Positions 1-9,278 of a DNA stretch of 64,000 nucleotides are shown here, piece by piece. The position numbers and the translations under genes were made by a program. The DNA lies in contig NZ_JAHBGF010000016.1 of the NCBI RefSeq assembly GCF_018390695.1, positions 310,001 through 374,000 on the forward strand, read 5' to 3'. Under the pieces are notes generated by a model. It saw only the letters and a program-made list of their open reading frames with translations. It was not told the DNA's origin and made no database searches. Source of the stretch: Ancylobacter sonchi. Its GTDB lineage: Bacteria; Pseudomonadota; Alphaproteobacteria; Rhizobiales; Xanthobacteraceae. Each line of letters starts with the position of its first letter. Position 1 is the first letter of the stretch.

Positions 1-1590
1 GGCGGCGATGGTGAGCGTGCCTGTCGTCGCGGTGTAGTCGCTGCCGGCCACGCCGGTGCCGTCGGCGGTGGCATAGGCGATGGTGGTCGCCACTTCCGAG
101 GCCGCCGACAGGGTGACGGTGAACAGCGCGGTCGCCGTTCCGCTGTTGCCCTCGGCGACGCTCGCGCCGGCCAGCGAGATCACCGGCAGGGCGTCGTCAT
201 TGGTGATGGTGCCGGCGGCGGCGAGCGTCGGGCCGCCACCCGAAAGGCTGGCGCCGTCCGGCGCGGACAGCACCAGCGAGAAGCTCTCGTTGCTTTCATA
301 GACGGTGTCGCCGATCACCGGCACGGTGATGACGCCGCTGGTGGCGCCGGCGGCGATGGTCAGCGTGCCGGACGTCGCGGTGTAATCCGCGCCGGCCTTG
401 GCGGTGCCATCGGCGGTCGCGTAGCTGATGGTGGTGGCGCGACCCGAGGCCGCCGACAGCGTGACGGTGAAGCTCATCGTCGCGCTGCCGCTGTTGCCTT
501 CGGCCAGCGTCGCCGCGGCGATCGAGGCGACCGGCGCGACGTCGTCATTGGCGATGGTGCCGATCGCCGACAGCGTCGAGGCGCCGCCGGTGAAGGTGGC
601 GCCGCTGGGCGAGGACAGCACCAGCGACAGCGTCTCGTCGGCCTCGTAGAGTGTGTCGCCGGCCACCGTCACGCTGATGGTGCCGGAGGTGGCGCCGGCG
701 GCGATGGTCAGCGTGCCCGACTTGGCGGTGAAGTCCGAACCCGCCGTCGCCAGGCCGTTGGCGGTGGCATAGGCGATGGTGGTGGCGGCGCCGGACGCCG
801 CCGACAGCGAAACCGTGTAGGTCAGCGTGACGCTGCCGCTATTGCCTTCGGTGACCGTCGCGTTGCTGATCGAGGCGACCGGTGCCGCGTCGTTGTTCTT
901 GATGGTGCCGGTGGCGCTGAGCGTCGAGCCACCGCCCGAGAGGGTGGCGTCGGTCGGCGCGGACAGCACCAGGGACAAGGTCTCGTTGGCTTCGTAGAGG
1001 GTGTCGCCCTTGATGCCGACGCTGATGGTGCCGCTCGTCGCGCCGGCGGCGATGGTCAGCGTGCCGGACGCCGCGTTGTAGTCGGAGCCCGACTTGGCCG
1101 TGCCGTTGGAGGTGGCGTATTTGACCGTGGTGGCGACCGCCGAGGCGGCCGACAGCTTCACGGTGAACACCATGTTCGCCGTGCCGCTGTTGCCCTCGGT
1201 GACGTTGACCGCCGCCATCGAGATCACCGGCGGCGCGTCGTCATTGGTGATCGTGCCTGTCGCGCTCAGCGTCGAGCCGCCACCCGAAAGGCTGGCGCCG
1301 CTCGGCGGCGACAGCACGAGTGAGAAGCCTTCCGCCGTCTCGTAGAGCGTCTCGCCCGTCACCGCCACCGAGACCGTCGCGGTGGTTTGGCCGGGTGCGA
1401 AGGTCACCGTGCCGGAGGTCGCCGCATAGTCGATGCCGGCTTTGGCCGAGCCGTCCGCCGTCGTGTAGCCGACGGTGACCGGCACCTCGGACTGGTTCGA
1501 CGACAGGGTGAGGGTGAACACCGCCGAGGTGGTGCCGCTATTGCCCTCCACCAGGGTGACATTGCCGACGCTCAGCGTGACCGGATTGAT
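1..1590 (-). repeat. Tandem Calx-beta-coding repeat, 348-bp period
   Basis: Four equivalent points of the module (the codons for N-D-D at the module end) lie at 193, 541, 889 and 1237, exactly 348 bp (116 codons) apart each time. A fifth, divergent unit ends near 1590. The exact, indel-free spacing suggests recent or ongoing homogenisation by unequal crossover, and the copy number may vary between strains. The array continues beyond the left edge. Confidence 0.9.
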
Positions 1591-4500
1591 CGACAGGGTG
1601 TAATCGACCACTTGGGACGCGTAATAGCCCGACACCCTCACATAATAGTCACCGGCCGTCAGGGTGCGGCCGTAATACATGTCCGTGTTGTCGTCGCTAT
1701 AGAGACCGCTGGCGACCGAGGCGCCATTGGCGTTGAGCAGATCGAGATCGGCAACCCCGCTTGAGGTGAGGCCGAACTCGACATAGGTCGCACTGGTCAG
1801 CGAGAAGCGGTAATAATCGAGATTGGTGGCGGTGGACGACGCCGACACCTGTTCGGAGACGGTGACTAGCGACGGGTTGCTGCCGAAATCATGGGCATCG
1901 GCGAAGCCGGAGCCGGCGATCTCCGGCATGGCTTCGGCCTTGAGCGACAGGGCATAGCCGCTGGACCCGCCGGAACTCGGTGCCACCCGGACGTAATAGG
2001 TGCCGGCGACGAGGACGTCTGTCGCCGTTCCCGCCGCGCCGTCGATATGGCTGTTGGCGATGGTGATCCCGGTGGCCTCGCCCGAGACGGGATAGATGGT
2101 GGCATTCACATAATCGGTGGTGCCGGCGAGGCCCAGCGTGATGACCGACGCCTTGTCGAGCGTGAAGCTGTAGACGTCGAGCGTATCGCTGCCGCCGACC
2201 CAGTCCTTCGCGGTGACGCCGCTGGCGGTCACCGCACCGAGGCTCTTCGCGGTGGCGAGGGTGTTGCCGGCGGCATCGGTGGCCGAGGTGCCGATGGCGG
2301 GCGCGCCGGTCCAGTAGGACAGGTCGTAGGCGGCTCCGGTGGCCGGCGTGCCGTCATTATAGGTCACGCTGAACGTGTAGGTGCCGGCGCCGAGTGTCTG
2401 CATCGTCGCGGCATTGGCGTTGGCCTCGCCGCCATAAGCCGCCCAGACCTGGTTGGCCGTCGAGTCGGCGAGCCGCATGAAGAGGCTGCGACCGGTACCC
2501 TGCACCGCGAAATTCATCACGGTGGACTGCGTCAGGGTGAAGGTGAAGCTGTCGGAGGCATCGCCCTCGCCGACCCACTCGGTGAGGGTCTGCACGGTCG
2601 CGGTCGGCGTGATCGCCGTCGCGCCGGTGGTGACGGTCCCCGGCTGCGGCTCGACCCGCGCGGTGAGGCGGTAGTCGGTGCCTGAACCGTAGAAAGTGCC
2701 GGTATAGGCCATCCAGTCGACCACTGCATAGTAGGTGCCGGCGGCGAGATCATAGCTGCCGGACGCCTCAAGGTACTGATCGCTGCTGAAGGCCTGGCCG
2801 AAGCCGGTGCCATCGGCACGGAAGATCTCGAAGCCGGCATAGCGGGACACGGTATCGAGGTCGAAGGAGACCCGCTGGGCGGAGCTGAGCGTGAAGCTGT
2901 AATAGTCGGCGCCGCCGGCATTGCCGACCCAATCGGTCTTGGTCACCCCGGCCCCGGTGAGCGTGCCGAGGCTGGTGGCCGTGGCATTGCTATGGCCCGC
3001 CGACCCGTCGACGGCCACCGCCGAGGCGCTCAGCGTATAGGCATCCGAGCCCCAGCCGGTGCTGATGTCGAGTGTGTAGGTTCCAGGGCCGAAGATGAAG
3101 TCGAAGGTACCCGGATGGCCGGCGGAGGCATATTCGGTGATCGCGCCGCCCAGCACCGCGGTCAGGTTGCCGCCATCCAGCCGGAGCGTCACCCGCGACA
3201 CGGCGCTCAGGGTAAAGCTGTAATAGTCGTGCGGGTCGCCGATCACGCCGTAATCGTTGCTGCTGAACGCGGTGTCGGAGACGGTCACCGGCGCGGCACC
3301 GAGCGTGCCGAGGCTGGTGGGCGCCGCCGAGCTGTTGCTGCCGGCATTGGGCAACACGGTGGCGGAGGCGCTGATCTGGTAGCCGGTATTGCCGCCGGTG
3401 CGGCTGACCACCGCGTAGTAGGAACCGGCCTTCAGCACCGGATCGCCGTAGCTGAGATAACGGCTGTCGTTGAAGTCGTCGACGATCACCGTGCCCGACG
3501 TGTTCTGGATGTCGAATTGCAACGGAGCCGAATTGCCGGCGCCGGCGTCGACGAAGCGGAGCGAGACGGCCGAGGTTCCCGTGAGGGTGAACCTGTAATA
3601 GTCGAGCGTGTCGGAGCTGCCGACCCAGTCGGCGAGCGTCACCGGAACGGTGCCGAGCGTCCCGAGATTATACGCCGACGAGCGCGCATTGCCGGCATTG
3701 TCGGTCGACGAACCGCCGAGCGGGATCGTTCCCGTCGAATAGGTGAGCGTGTAGGCGTCCTGCTCCGTTGTGTTGTCGACCCGGACCACATAGGTGCCGG
3801 CATCGAGGCTGACCGTGGTGGTGTGGATCGAGGTGTCGGTGACGTCGCGGATATAGGACCCGTCCGCGGCCAGCAGTCGGAAACCGGTATAAGCCGACCC
3901 CGCATCGAGCCGCAGATTGAGCTTCTGCGCCGTGGCGAGGGTGATGCGATAATAGTCCGCCCCGCCCACCGGGCCGGTCGAATCCGCGACGGTGACAGGC
4001 GTCGCGCTGGGGGCCAGGACCGTGGCGCCGGGATAATCCTTGCCGGCCGTGCCATCGGCGCTGGTGGCGGTGAGGTTCAGGTCGAAGCGGACGTCGTGCT
4101 CCGCCGCCGGGCTGTCGACGAAGACATAATAGGTTCCGGCCGCCAGCGTCGCCTTGAGGGTGTCGGTGCCGTAGACCGCGCTGCTGCCCTGCGACGCATT
4201 GTTCGCGTTGAGGAGCGAGACGCTGAAGCTCTGCCCTGACCACCAGTAGTAATAGTTGCTCGCCTGCGTATCGCGGGCGGTCAGGCTGACGGTGGCCGCC
4301 TTGTCGAGGGTGAAGCTGTAGAAATACTCGCCGTCCTGTCCCCCGCCGACAAAGCCGCTCGTCGCCAGCCCGGCGCCGCCGACCGCCAGCGCGCCGAGCG
4401 ATTGCGCCGAGGCGAAGGTGTCGTGCGTGGTCGAGGGCGCCGGCGTCACGGCGGCGGCGTTGCTGGACACCGACAGGCTGTAGTCGAAATTCTCATAGGG

Positions 4501-7341
4501 CGCCGAGAGCCGCAGGAAATACTCGCCGGCGGTGAGATTGGCGAGCGTGGATTCCATCGCGCCATCGAGGCCGAGCGTGAAGTTGCGGATGGAATTGCCG
4601 AAATCGTCATAGATGTTCGCGATCACCGTGCCGGCGCCGGTGAGGGCGACGGTCACCGCGCCGTCGCTGCCGACGGTGAAGCGGAACACGTCGTCGGCGC
4701 CGGTGCTGAGATGGTCGCTGAAGGTCGTGGCGGTAGTGCCGATCACCCCGAGCGAGGTGGCATCGGCCAAGGTGGAGCCGGCGGCGTCGGCAAGGGTGCG
4801 CACCGTCGCGGCGGTCACGGCATAGCGGGAGGAACCGCCGGAATCGCCCGTGACATAGGCGTAATAGGTGCCGGCCGTGAGTTCGACCTCGCCGCGCCGG
4901 AGGTCGTCATAATAATAGTTGTCGAACCTGGCGATCTCGTTGTTGGTGGAGCTCCAGATACCCAGCCAGGTCGGTCCGTCAGGCGACGTCAGGTCGAACC
5001 GCACCTGCGAGAGCGCGCCGACGGTGAATTTGAACACGTCCTGAAGGTCGGTGCCGGTGGTGCCGCCCACCCAGCCCTTGACGGTCGTGCCGGCGCTGGT
5101 CAGCGCACCGAGATCCTGTGCGCCGGTGTAGCCGAAGCCGGTCAGGCCGACATTGGCGGTGCCGACGCTCGGCGCCCCGGTCCAGTAGTCGAGCGTGTAG
5201 GCGGTGTCGTTGTTGTTTCCCTGCACCTGCACGTAATAGGTGCCGGCGGTGAAGCTTACAGCATCTCCAAATCCACTGAGATCGGCGTACTCCAGCGTGC
5301 TGCCGGAGGCATCGTAGAGATAGAAAGACCCGCCGCCGATGCTGGTACCACGCAGATTCACCGTGGCGGCCGACGACAAGGTGAACTTGAACCAGTCCTC
5401 ATTGGCGCCGACGCCGACCCAGTCGCTGACGGTCTTGACCGTCGAGGTCGGCGAAAGCGTGCCGGCGGTGGCCTGCGTGGTTTTCGCCGCGCCGTTCAGC
5501 GCGGTGGCCGAGACGGCGAAGGAATAGGCGCTATTGCCATAGTCGTAATAGAGCGGTTGGCCGTGGATGTAGTAGGTCCCCGCCGCGAGCGTGATGGCCT
5601 GGGCGATGTTGTCGCCGGTGGTGTCGAGCGTGGCCAGGACCGAGCCGTCGCCGGTCTCGATCGCCAGGCGGACATTGTCGCCCGAGACGCTCGGCGAGCG
5701 CAGCAGCACCCGCGAGGCCGCCGACAGGGTGAAGGAATAATAGTCGTTCGGCGCCGCAGTTCCGACCCAGTCGCTCTTGCTGATGGCGGTCGAGGACAGC
5801 GCGCCCAACGCCGTCGCGGTGGCCTGCGTCGCGCCGGCGGTGCCGTTGGGATTGCCGAGCGCCTGCGCCGTCAGCGTGTAGCCGGTATTTCCGTAGGTGC
5901 CGTTGTCGACCAGTACCTTGTAGGTTCCGGCCGCCAATGTCGTCACGATCACGCCGTCCGAGCCGAGCGTGGCACGGTCATAGAGATAGTCATTGCCGGA
6001 ATAGACGGGGTTGCCGCTACCGTTGACGATGGCGACATAGGGCAGATAAACGCCATTGCTGGCCGTGGCCAGCCGCAGCGATACCGTGGTGACGCCCGTC
6101 AGCGTGAAGCTGTAATAGTCGACCGGGTCGGCCGTGCCGACCCAGTCGGTCTTGGTCACCGGCGTCGCGGTGAGCGTGCCGAGGCTGGTGGGGCTGGCGA
6201 TGTTGTTGCTCACCGCATCGGGCAGCGCCTCGACCTTGGTCTGCAGGCTGTAGCCCGTGCCGATGCTGCCGATATTGGTCACCCGCGCATAATAGGTGCC
6301 GGCGGCCAATGCACGCTGCGCCGAAGCGAGAGTAAAGCCGCTTCCCGCACCATAGTCGGTTCCCAGCACATTGCCGTTGCCGTCGAGCAATTCGATCGCG
6401 GCATCGGAGCCGGCGGCGAGCCCGGAAAGCTTCAGCGTGATCAGCCCGAGCTTGGTGGTGGTGAAGGAATAGACGTCGATACTGTCGGTTTGGCCGTTCA
6501 CCTTGACATATTCGGCGGTGGACACCGAGGTCGAGACCGTGCCCAGGGCACGTGCGGCCGCCAGCGTGCTGCCGGCGCTATCGGTCTGGCTGCTGGTGCC
6601 GACGGTCGGATTGCCGGTCCAGTAGGAAAGATTGTAGTTCTGCACGCCGTCGGTGCCGTCGTGAAACACGGTGACGTAATAGGTGCCGGCGGCGAGCAGC
6701 GCCGACAGCTCGCCATTCGCCTGCCCGCCTTCATTCCAGGCGTCGGCAGAATCCTGCATGAGGAAGTTGCCTGCCGCATCGCGCACGGCAATCGTGGAAC
6801 CTTGGACGTTGGTCAGTCCGCTCAGGCTGAGATTCAGCCGTCCCGCCGCGCTCAGCGTGATGGCGTAGACATCCGGCCCGGTCCGCGGATGCACGACGTC
6901 GCTGACCGTCTGTACCGTAGTGGTGGGTGCCGCCAGCACCTTCGGCGCCAATAGGCTGGTCCCCGTCGCGCTGTCGCCGATAGCGGTCGCGGTGAGGCTC
7001 GCCGTGTAGGGGGTGTCGTCGCCGGTCTGGCGCACCGCCAGGTAATAGGTGCCCGCCACGAGCCGGTTCGACAGCACCGTCGGGGTCAGTTCCGACGCGT
7101 CGTTATACGCAATCTCCTGCAGTTGAGCATTGTAGATGTTGACATAACCGCTACCGAGCAGCCCGGACAGGCTGACCTGCAGCGAGGCGGCGCTGGTCAG
7201 CGTGAAGCGATAGTAATCCACCCCGTCGCGGCTGCTGACGACGTCGCTGACCGTGATGGTGCTCGATCCCAGCACCCCGAGATCGCCGGCGCTGGCGATC
7301 GTGTCCCCACCGAGATCCTGCGGATTGAACGCGACGGTCAT
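1..7341 (-). CDS. Giant PPC/Calx-beta repeat protein, probable secreted adhesin (3' end off window)
   Basis: The frame is open from the ATG at 7341 to the left edge (2447 codons, no stop), so the C-terminus lies outside. GAGAGGAA about 8 bases upstream serves as the RBS. Residues 1 to about 1915 hold about 16 repeats of 110-140 residues with the pattern D-W-V-G-x-x-D-x-Y-x-F-T-L, then L-x-A-G-T-Y-Y-V-x-V; this is the bacterial pre-peptidase C-terminal (PPC) beta-sandwich. From about residue 1917 five Calx-beta modules follow (V-T-E-G-N-S-G start, G-T-I-x-N-D-D end, acidic calcium-binding residues). There is no Sec signal, Cys is absent from what I read, and Asp, Gly, Thr, Ser and Ala are abundant. 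Such proteins are usually exported by type I secretion through a C-terminal signal, which cannot be seen here, and act in adhesion or biofilm. The secretion route and function are inference. Confidence 0.85.
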   Translation of the reverse strand, partial: MTVAFNPQDLGGDTIASAGDLGVLGSSTITVSDVVSSRDGVDYYRFTLTSAASLQVSLSGLLGSGYVNIYNAQLQEIAYNDASELTPTVLSNRLVAGTYYLAVRQTGDDTPYTASLTATAIGDSATGTSLLAPKVLAAPTTTVQTVSDVVHPRTGPDVYAITLSAAGRLNLSLSGLTNVQGSTIAVRDAAGNFLMQDSADAWNEGGQANGELSALLAAGTYYVTVFHDGTDGVQNYNLSYWTGNPTVGTSSQTDSAGSTLAAARALGTVSTSVSTAEYVKVNGQTDSIDVYSFTTTKLGLITLKLSGLAAGSDAAIELLDGNGNVLGTDYGAGSGFTLASAQRALAAGTYYARVTNIGSIGTGYSLQTKVEALPDAVSNNIASPTSLGTLTATPVTKTDWVGTADPVDYYSFTLTGVTTVSLRLATASNGVYLPYVAIVNGSGNPVYSGNDYLYDRATLGSDGVIVTTLAAGTYKVLVDNGTYGNTGYTLTAQALGNPNGTAGATQATATALGALSSTAISKSDWVGTAAPNDYYSFTLSAASRVLLRSPSVSGDNVRLAIETGDGSVLATLDTTGDNIAQAITLAAGTYYIHGQPLYYDYGNSAYSFAVSATALNGAAKTTQATAGTLSPTSTVKTVSDWVGVGANEDWFKFTLSSAATVNLRGTSIGGGSFYLYDASGSTLEYADLSGFGDAVSFTAGTYYVQVQGNNNDTAYTLDYWTGAPSVGTANVGLTGFGYTGAQDLGALTSAGTTVKGWVGGTTGTDLQDVFKFTVGALSQVRFDLTSPDGPTWLGIWSSTNNEIARFDNYYYDDLRRGEVELTAGTYYAYVTGDSGGSSRYAVTAATVRTLADAAGSTLADATSLGVIGTTATTFSDHLSTGADDVFRFTVGSDGAVTVALTGAGTVIANIYDDFGNSIRNFTLGLDGAMESTLANLTAGEYFLRLSAPYENFDYSLSVSSNAAAVTPAPSTTHDTFASAQSLGALAVGGAGLATSGFVGGGQDGEYFYSFTLDKAATVSLTARDTQASNYYYWWSGQSFSVSLLNANNASQGSSAVYGTDTLKATLAAGTYYVFVDSPAAEHDVRFDLNLTATSADGTAGKDYPGATVLAPSATPVTVADSTGPVGGADYYRITLATAQKLNLRLDAGSAYTGFRLLAADGSYIRDVTDTSIHTTTVSLDAGTYVVRVDNTTEQDAYTLTYSTGTIPLGGSSTDNAGNARSSAYNLGTLGTVPVTLADWVGSSDTLDYYRFTLTGTSAVSLRFVDAGAGNSAPLQFDIQNTSGTVIVDDFNDSRYLSYGDPVLKAGSYYAVVSRTGGNTGYQISASATVLPNAGSNSSAAPTSLGTLGAAPVTVSDTAFSSNDYGVIGDPHDYYSFTLSAVSRVTLRLDGGNLTAVLGGAITEYASAGHPGTFDFIFGPGTYTLDISTGWGSDAYTLSASAVAVDGSAGHSNATATSLGTLTGAGVTKTDWVGNAGGADYYSFTLSSAQRVSFDLDTVSRYAGFEIFRADGTGFGQAFSSDQYLEASGSYDLAAGTYYAVVDWMAYTGTFYGSGTDYRLTARVEPQPGTVTTGATAITPTATVQTLTEWVGEGDASDSFTFTLTQSTVMNFAVQGTGRSLFMRLADSTANQVWAAYGGEANANAATMQTLGAGTYTFSVTYNDGTPATGAAYDLSYWTGAPAIGTSATDAAGNTLATAKSLGAVTASGVTAKDWVGGSDTLDVYSFTLDKASVITLGLAGTTDYVNATIYPVSGEATGITIANSHIDGAAGTATDVLVAGTYYVRVAPSSGGSSGYALSLKAEAMPEIAGSGFADAHDFGSNPSLVTVSEQVSASSTATNLDYYRFSLTSATYVEFGLTSSGVADLDLLNANGASVASGLYSDDNTDMYYGRTLTAGDYYVRVSGYYASQVVDYTLSINPVTLSVGNVTLVEGNSGTTSAVFTLTLSSNQSEVPVTVGYTTADGSAKAGIDYAATSGTVTFAPGQTTATVSVAVTGETLYETAEGFSLVLSPPSGASLSGGGSTLSATGTITNDDAPPVISMAAVNVTEGNSGTANMVFTVKLSAASAVATTVKYATSNGTAKSGSDYNAASGTLTIAAGATSGTISVGIKGDTLYEANETLSLVLSAPTDATLSGGGSTLSATGTIKNNDAAPVASISNATVTEGNSGSVTLTYTVSLSAASGAATTIAYATANGLATAGSDFTAKSGTLTIAAGATSGTISVTVAGDTLYEADETLSLVLSSPSGATFTGGASTLSAIGTIANDDVAPVASIAAATLAEGNSGSATMSFTVTLSAASGRATTISYATADGTAKAGADYTATSGTLTIAAGATSGVITVPVIGDTVYESNESFSLVLSAPDGASLSGGGPTLAAAGTITNDDALPVISLAGASVAEGNSGTATALFTVTLSAASEVATTIAYATADGTGVAGSDYTATTGTLTIAA

Positions 7342-7559
7342 GCGGCAATTCCTCTCAGATCGCACGCCATGAAGGACGGGTGCTGCGGTGGCGTGGGGAG
7401 ATGGGATTTGGACAGGAACAGTTTCTGCCCGCAGGACGGGTCAGCGTGTACGTCAGTTCGCTCACACCAAAGGGAAGGTGCGTATCGGCTCGAAACGGAA
7501 AGACTGGCAGAAGGGCGTGGCGGCATAGCCTGACTAAATGATCAAGGGTTATACTGCTT

Positions 7560-8040
7560 ACTCATCCCGGAAGCCGGAATGCGCATCATTTCGTATGGAA
7601 ATTCAGGGAGCGGCGGGAAGGCACTGCGCACGCGGAATTTGAACGGTGCACGCTTGACGTACGGTCCCGTAGCCTTCACAGGTCGAATGGCGACCTGGTA
7701 AATAGGGATTTACTTGAATACACACTAATGCGAATTCAGCGTCAAGAGACGTATCTCGTCGAAAATAAAAATTATCTTTTAAGTTATTCGACTATATCCA
7801 TTATATATTTCTATTGGAAATAAAATAACGCGCCGAATGTGGCGTTGAATTTCATAATATGAATCGTCATTTTTTATCTACATTTAGAAATATACTTTAT
7901 TGTTGTCTTTCATTTGTCGTGTATTTGAAAAAGTCTTGTGCTTAATTGTAAGGTATGAGGCGGCGATTCATACGGAACTTGATATTTTATAGGAATTTGG
8001 TATATAATTATGTACTAATTTACTTCCTATTTTTTATTAA
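7560..8040. promoter_or_regulatory. AT-rich island upstream of the giant repeat gene
   Basis: Between the giant gene's start and 8041 the composition falls sharply, especially 7690-8040, which is mostly A/T with many A and T runs, while the neighbours are very GC-rich. I see no plausible gene in it. It lies directly upstream of the adhesin-like gene and probably carries its promoter. AT-rich upstream DNA in such genomes is a common target for MucR/Ros-like or H-NS-like silencers; this is inference, as no defined operator is visible. Confidence 0.5.
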
Positions 8041-8267
8041 ATGAGTAGTTTCGAGCCTCAACACTCGCCGAATGTGGTGCTCCGGTCGATGGGGTCGCCT
8101 GCACATTGTCGCGTTAAAATCCCGGCGTTCCGGTCGAGCGTGGAATCCGTCCGGTTGGGCCAACCAGTCTCGTCAGACGGGAGTGAATACCTTCCAAGGC
8201 CAGGGCCAGGGCTGCCGCGTTCCCAGAATTTGAACCCGCGTGACGCCGGAAAATTCCGGGATTGGAT

Positions 8268-8543
8268 TCATGCCGCGCCGCGCTGGATGTGGTCTGAGGG
8301 CGTCGGCCCGGTCAATTCGGTCGGTTCGTCGTCCTTGTCATGGATGAAGACGTGCCCTTCCCCGATCTCGGTACCTGCCTTCTTGATGGAGGCGTGTATG
8401 ACCTCGATCGAGGTGCCGTCGGGCCGATTGACGTCGGCGAGACGGTCGTGATGCCGGATGGTGATGAAGACGGTGATGGACTTGGGAGGCCTGGCGGACG
8501 GGGAACGCGCCGCGTTCAAAGGATCCAGCGCAAGCCCACGCAC
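8268..8543 (-). CDS. Short coding-like remnant, unknown
   Basis: A 91-codon minus-strand frame opens with GTG at 8543. Its last 70 or so codons are strongly biased to G or C in third position, as expected of a coding frame in this genome, and the product is hydrophilic and rich in Asp and His. There is no convincing ribosome binding site and I recognise no family. It lies between the AT-rich island and an insertion-sequence remnant, so it may be the 3' end of a lost gene rather than a complete one. Confidence 0.3.
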   Translation of the reverse strand: MRGLALDPLNAARSPSARPPKSITVFITIRHHDRLADVNRPDGTSIEVIHASIKKAGTEIGEGHVFIHDKDDEPTELTGPTPSDHIQRGAA

Positions 8544-8742
8544 AAACTCGGAAAACCTTCAGCACAATCATCGTGTCTCGAAATTGCTGATGATCAATGC
8601 ATCCAGTATCTCAATGACCGCTTCAGGCGGTCTCACGCCTAAAGCCGAGGTCCTGCCGGCGGCCCGATCTCGCCGTGCAAATCAAGTGAGCGAATGCCTG
8701 GAACCGGAGATTTGGCCAGCAGCCGGTTTTGTGGACACGAGA

Positions 8743-9030
8743 TCAAGCCAATTTAGCTTGTTCCTCGAACTCGACAGGGCTCAGCCAGCCCGGTGTCGAG
8801 TGCCGGCGCCGGCGATTTCAGAAGCGCTCGACGTCGTCGAATACATGTGCTCCCGCGCCGTCTTCCGTCCTGCGGACCTTGCTCATCGTGCGCATAGTCT
8901 TGAGATACGAGGAGAAGCTTGCCATCCCAGCGTTGTCCCAGACGTTGCCCGACCGGCTTATCGAACAGGTGATGCCGTGATCGGCCATCAGGTGCTGGAA
9001 CGGCTCGCTGGCGTGGATGCCAAGGTCCGC
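8743..9030 (-). pseudogene. IS3-family transposase (OrfB) C-terminal remnant
   Basis: The minus strand encodes the end of an IS3-type DDE integrase: a segment like S-E-P-F-Q-H-L-M-A-D-H-G-I, then R-S-G-N-V-W-D-N-A, which precedes the catalytic Glu region of OrfB, then R-R-R-H-S-T-P-G-W-L-S-P-V-E-F-E. A TGA at 8818-8820 replaces the Tyr codon of the usual E-R-F-Y-N motif, and the family stop follows at 8743-8745. The residue normally occupied by catalytic Glu in M-E-S-F-F reads Ala-Ser here. The N-terminal part and OrfA are missing. Just beyond the stop, 8723-8742 reads like the terminal inverted repeat of such an element. It is dead on two counts. Confidence 0.8.
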
Positions 9031-9278
9031 AACGGACGCGGGACTGGCCTTGCCAGCGAAACGGGATGGCGGTCGAAACCACTCAGCGTTCACAGCGCCA
9101 ACGTGACAATACAAATCGAATTTGCTACAACTATCTAACATATAGGACGCATTGAGGCCATGTCAGAAGCAACGCTGACAGTTCTCGACAATGTTGTTTG
9201 TGCCTGCCGCGTCCTCTGCGCCAATAGCATCCCATCTTAAGCGATCGCGATCTGGCGGTCTTACTCGGAGGGAATGTG

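Noticed and set aside
1-1590. CRISPR-like regular spacing
   Set aside because: The 348-bp units are coding Calx-beta modules in one frame, not short repeats with unique spacers.
4402-6954. 850-codon plus-strand open frame
   Set aside because: It is exactly antisense to the PPC repeats of the giant gene; the product is low-complexity Gly/Arg/Ala and its openness follows from GC-rich codon use on the other strand.
8041-8451. Plus-strand frame starting at the edge of the AT-rich island
   Set aside because: No RBS, no coding bias and overlap with the better minus-strand reading at 8268-8543.
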